Source of the DNA: Planctomycetales bacterium 10988
GTDB taxonomy: Bacteria; Planctomycetota; Planctomycetia; Pirellulales; Pb10988
Assembly: GCA_009664345.1 (NCBI GenBank)
Contig: CP043547.1
Location: 6,228,709-6,292,708, forward strand
DNA: 64,000 nt
Direction of reading: 5' to 3'
The notes beneath the pieces were generated by a model. That model was not told the origin of the DNA, searched no databases, and saw only the letters and a list, made by a program, of their open reading frames with translations. Made by a program: the position numbers and the translations under genes. Below are positions 63,229 through 64,000 of the stretch, in pieces. The stretch's first letter is position 1. Every line of letters starts with the position of its first letter.

Positions 63229-63307
63229 GTGCCCGCGGTTAGAACCCTTCGAAATCAGGTAAATACCGGGAAGAGAGAACGCCCAATTTACTTTTGACCA
63301 CAAAGTC
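63229..63307. repeat. MITE-like repeat copy 4 (79 bp)
   Basis: The left end (GTGCCCGCGGTTAGAACCC) and right end (TTACTTTTGACCACAAAGTC) are imperfect inverted copies, flanked on both sides by TAA. It is the most diverged of the four but has the same size and layout as copies 1 and 3. Confidence 0.6.
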
Positions 63308-63404
63308 TAAAAATAGCACTAGACCCTTTGTAGACGTCCCGATATAAAACCAGTGACGAGTGATTCGCGATTTTCTCTCTTTTCTCAATGTCTTCGGATT
63401 GGCC

Positions 63405-63842
63405 ATGTTTCGCATTCTCCCCATCCTGCTAACGATTAGCTCTTTGACGCTGCACGCGGTGTTTGGATGCGCGATTCACCATGATCACGTTGCGGGAACA
63501 GACTTGGTACTCTTCCAGTCGAAGCAGCTTGCAAGTGATCATTGTCATGCCGATCATCACTCTCATGCCGGGGGAAAGGAATCGTCCCACGATCACCGTC
63601 ATTTGCCTGATTTGCCGCATGACCATTGCGAAGAAGCTTGTTGCAATCTGGTTGTGCTTCCTCGCAATGACTCTCAGCCCAGCGAGACTGTCCTTTCGAC
63701 ATTCTTACAATTGATTCAGTTGTCGAATGCGACTTTTCTAATTCCGGCAGCGGACCCATTGCCTCGTCCGTCCGTGCTTGATTCTCTTTCTTCACCCTCC
63801 GCGCTGACACTGCGCGCGCAATTCCAACTCTTGCAAATTTAG
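63405..63842 (+). CDS. His-rich secreted protein, possibly CzcI-like head of a metal-efflux operon
   Basis: A 145-aa protein from the ATG at 63405; an in-frame GTG at 63360 is less likely. The signal peptide (FRILPILLTISSLTLHAVFGCA) is followed by a stretch very rich in His, Asp and Cys (CAIHHDHVAGTD, SDHCHADHHSHAG, HDHRHLPDLPHDHCEEACC), fit for zinc, cobalt or copper binding. The C-terminal half is Leu/Pro/Ser-rich. In planctomycetes such small His-rich exported proteins often stand just before CzcCBA-type heavy-metal RND genes, so the next gene outside the window may be such a pump. Confidence 0.7.
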   Translation: MFRILPILLTISSLTLHAVFGCAIHHDHVAGTDLVLFQSKQLASDHCHADHHSHAGGKESSHDHRHLPDLPHDHCEEACCNLVVLPRNDSQPSETVLSTFLQLIQLSNATFLIPAADPLPRPSVLDSLSSPSALTLRAQFQLLQI

Positions 63843-64000
63843 CTCTTCACTCACTTGCAAGCTGGAAACATTCAACGCATTAGGATGTTTCTTCTCCAAT
63901 GCTATCTCTTCAAACTTGAGCAACGCTTGTTGCTTTGGAATTGCAATTTACTTTTCGAATCCACCTGTCGGCAGCAGCCTCGATACGCTGTTTGCGCGGT

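Overview
The window reads as a chromosomal segment of a planctomycete (Planctomycetota; order not resolvable by eye). Evidence: a PSD1-type cytochrome c protein beside a DUF1501 protein, a sulfatase and a fucose-type permease; a fused SecDF after yajC and tgt; exosortase-type EpsI and XrtA-type polysaccharide deacetylase genes; a TPR protein carrying two RNA-polymerase alpha-CTD modules; and many large TPR/HEAT secreted proteins. Coding density is moderate, with long gene-poor gaps.

Layout. 1-1630: 5'-most part of a secreted two-module parvulin isomerase gene (-). 1660-3234: a small mobile repeat, then IS630 copy A, then a second small repeat. 3815-7837: HEAT-repeat secreted protein, CoA-binding protein, polytopic membrane protein, small membrane protein. 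8017-12286 (-): EpsI-like protein, polysaccharide deacetylase and MMPL/RND exporter, an envelope or exopolysaccharide cluster. 12847-18194 (-): tgt, yajC, secDF. 18585-19913 (-): TPR/alpha-CTD protein. 20137-25401 (-): RND pump and its membrane-fusion partner. 25904-31025: KaiC-like ATPase, D-threonine-aldolase-family enzyme, TGS-type GTPase, PolX. 31101-35930: a decayed patch with a broken ELW/Ig/FG-GAP surface protein, a broken IS630-type element, an intact IS5-family element and an immunity-like gene. 36101-42043: PH-domain membrane protein, nrdR, cation/proton antiporter, thioredoxin-YHS protein, TIM-barrel protein. 42304-50072 (+): lipoprotein, 1048-aa TPR protein, TolQ/ExbB, TolR/ExbD and a TonB-like protein fused to a cyclase-fold domain. 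50389-51028: two TatA-type genes. 51145-52616: tRNA-Val(CAC) followed by a small islet bounded by a copy of the tRNA 3' end. 52975-54111: scpB with an extreme acidic tail. 54111-55335: IS630 copy B. 55335-63049 (-): FucP-like permease, sulfatase, PSD1 protein and DUF1501 protein, a carbohydrate-utilisation set. 63405-63842: His-rich secreted protein, probably the first gene of a metal-efflux operon.

Themes. Envelope energisation and export dominate (SecDF/YajC, Tat, RND, TolQR/TonB-like, MMPL, antiporter). Mobile DNA is well represented: two apparently identical IS630 copies at CTAG sites, one IS5-family element, four 57-79 bp non-autonomous repeats whose ends match that IS5 element, and a tRNA-flanked islet. 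The most notable candidates for undescribed biology are the TPR/alpha-CTD regulator, the TolQR operon ending in a TonB-like/QW-repeat fusion, the tRNA-Val DUF2971 islet, and three 25-bp-phased palindromic boxes upstream of the sulfatase.
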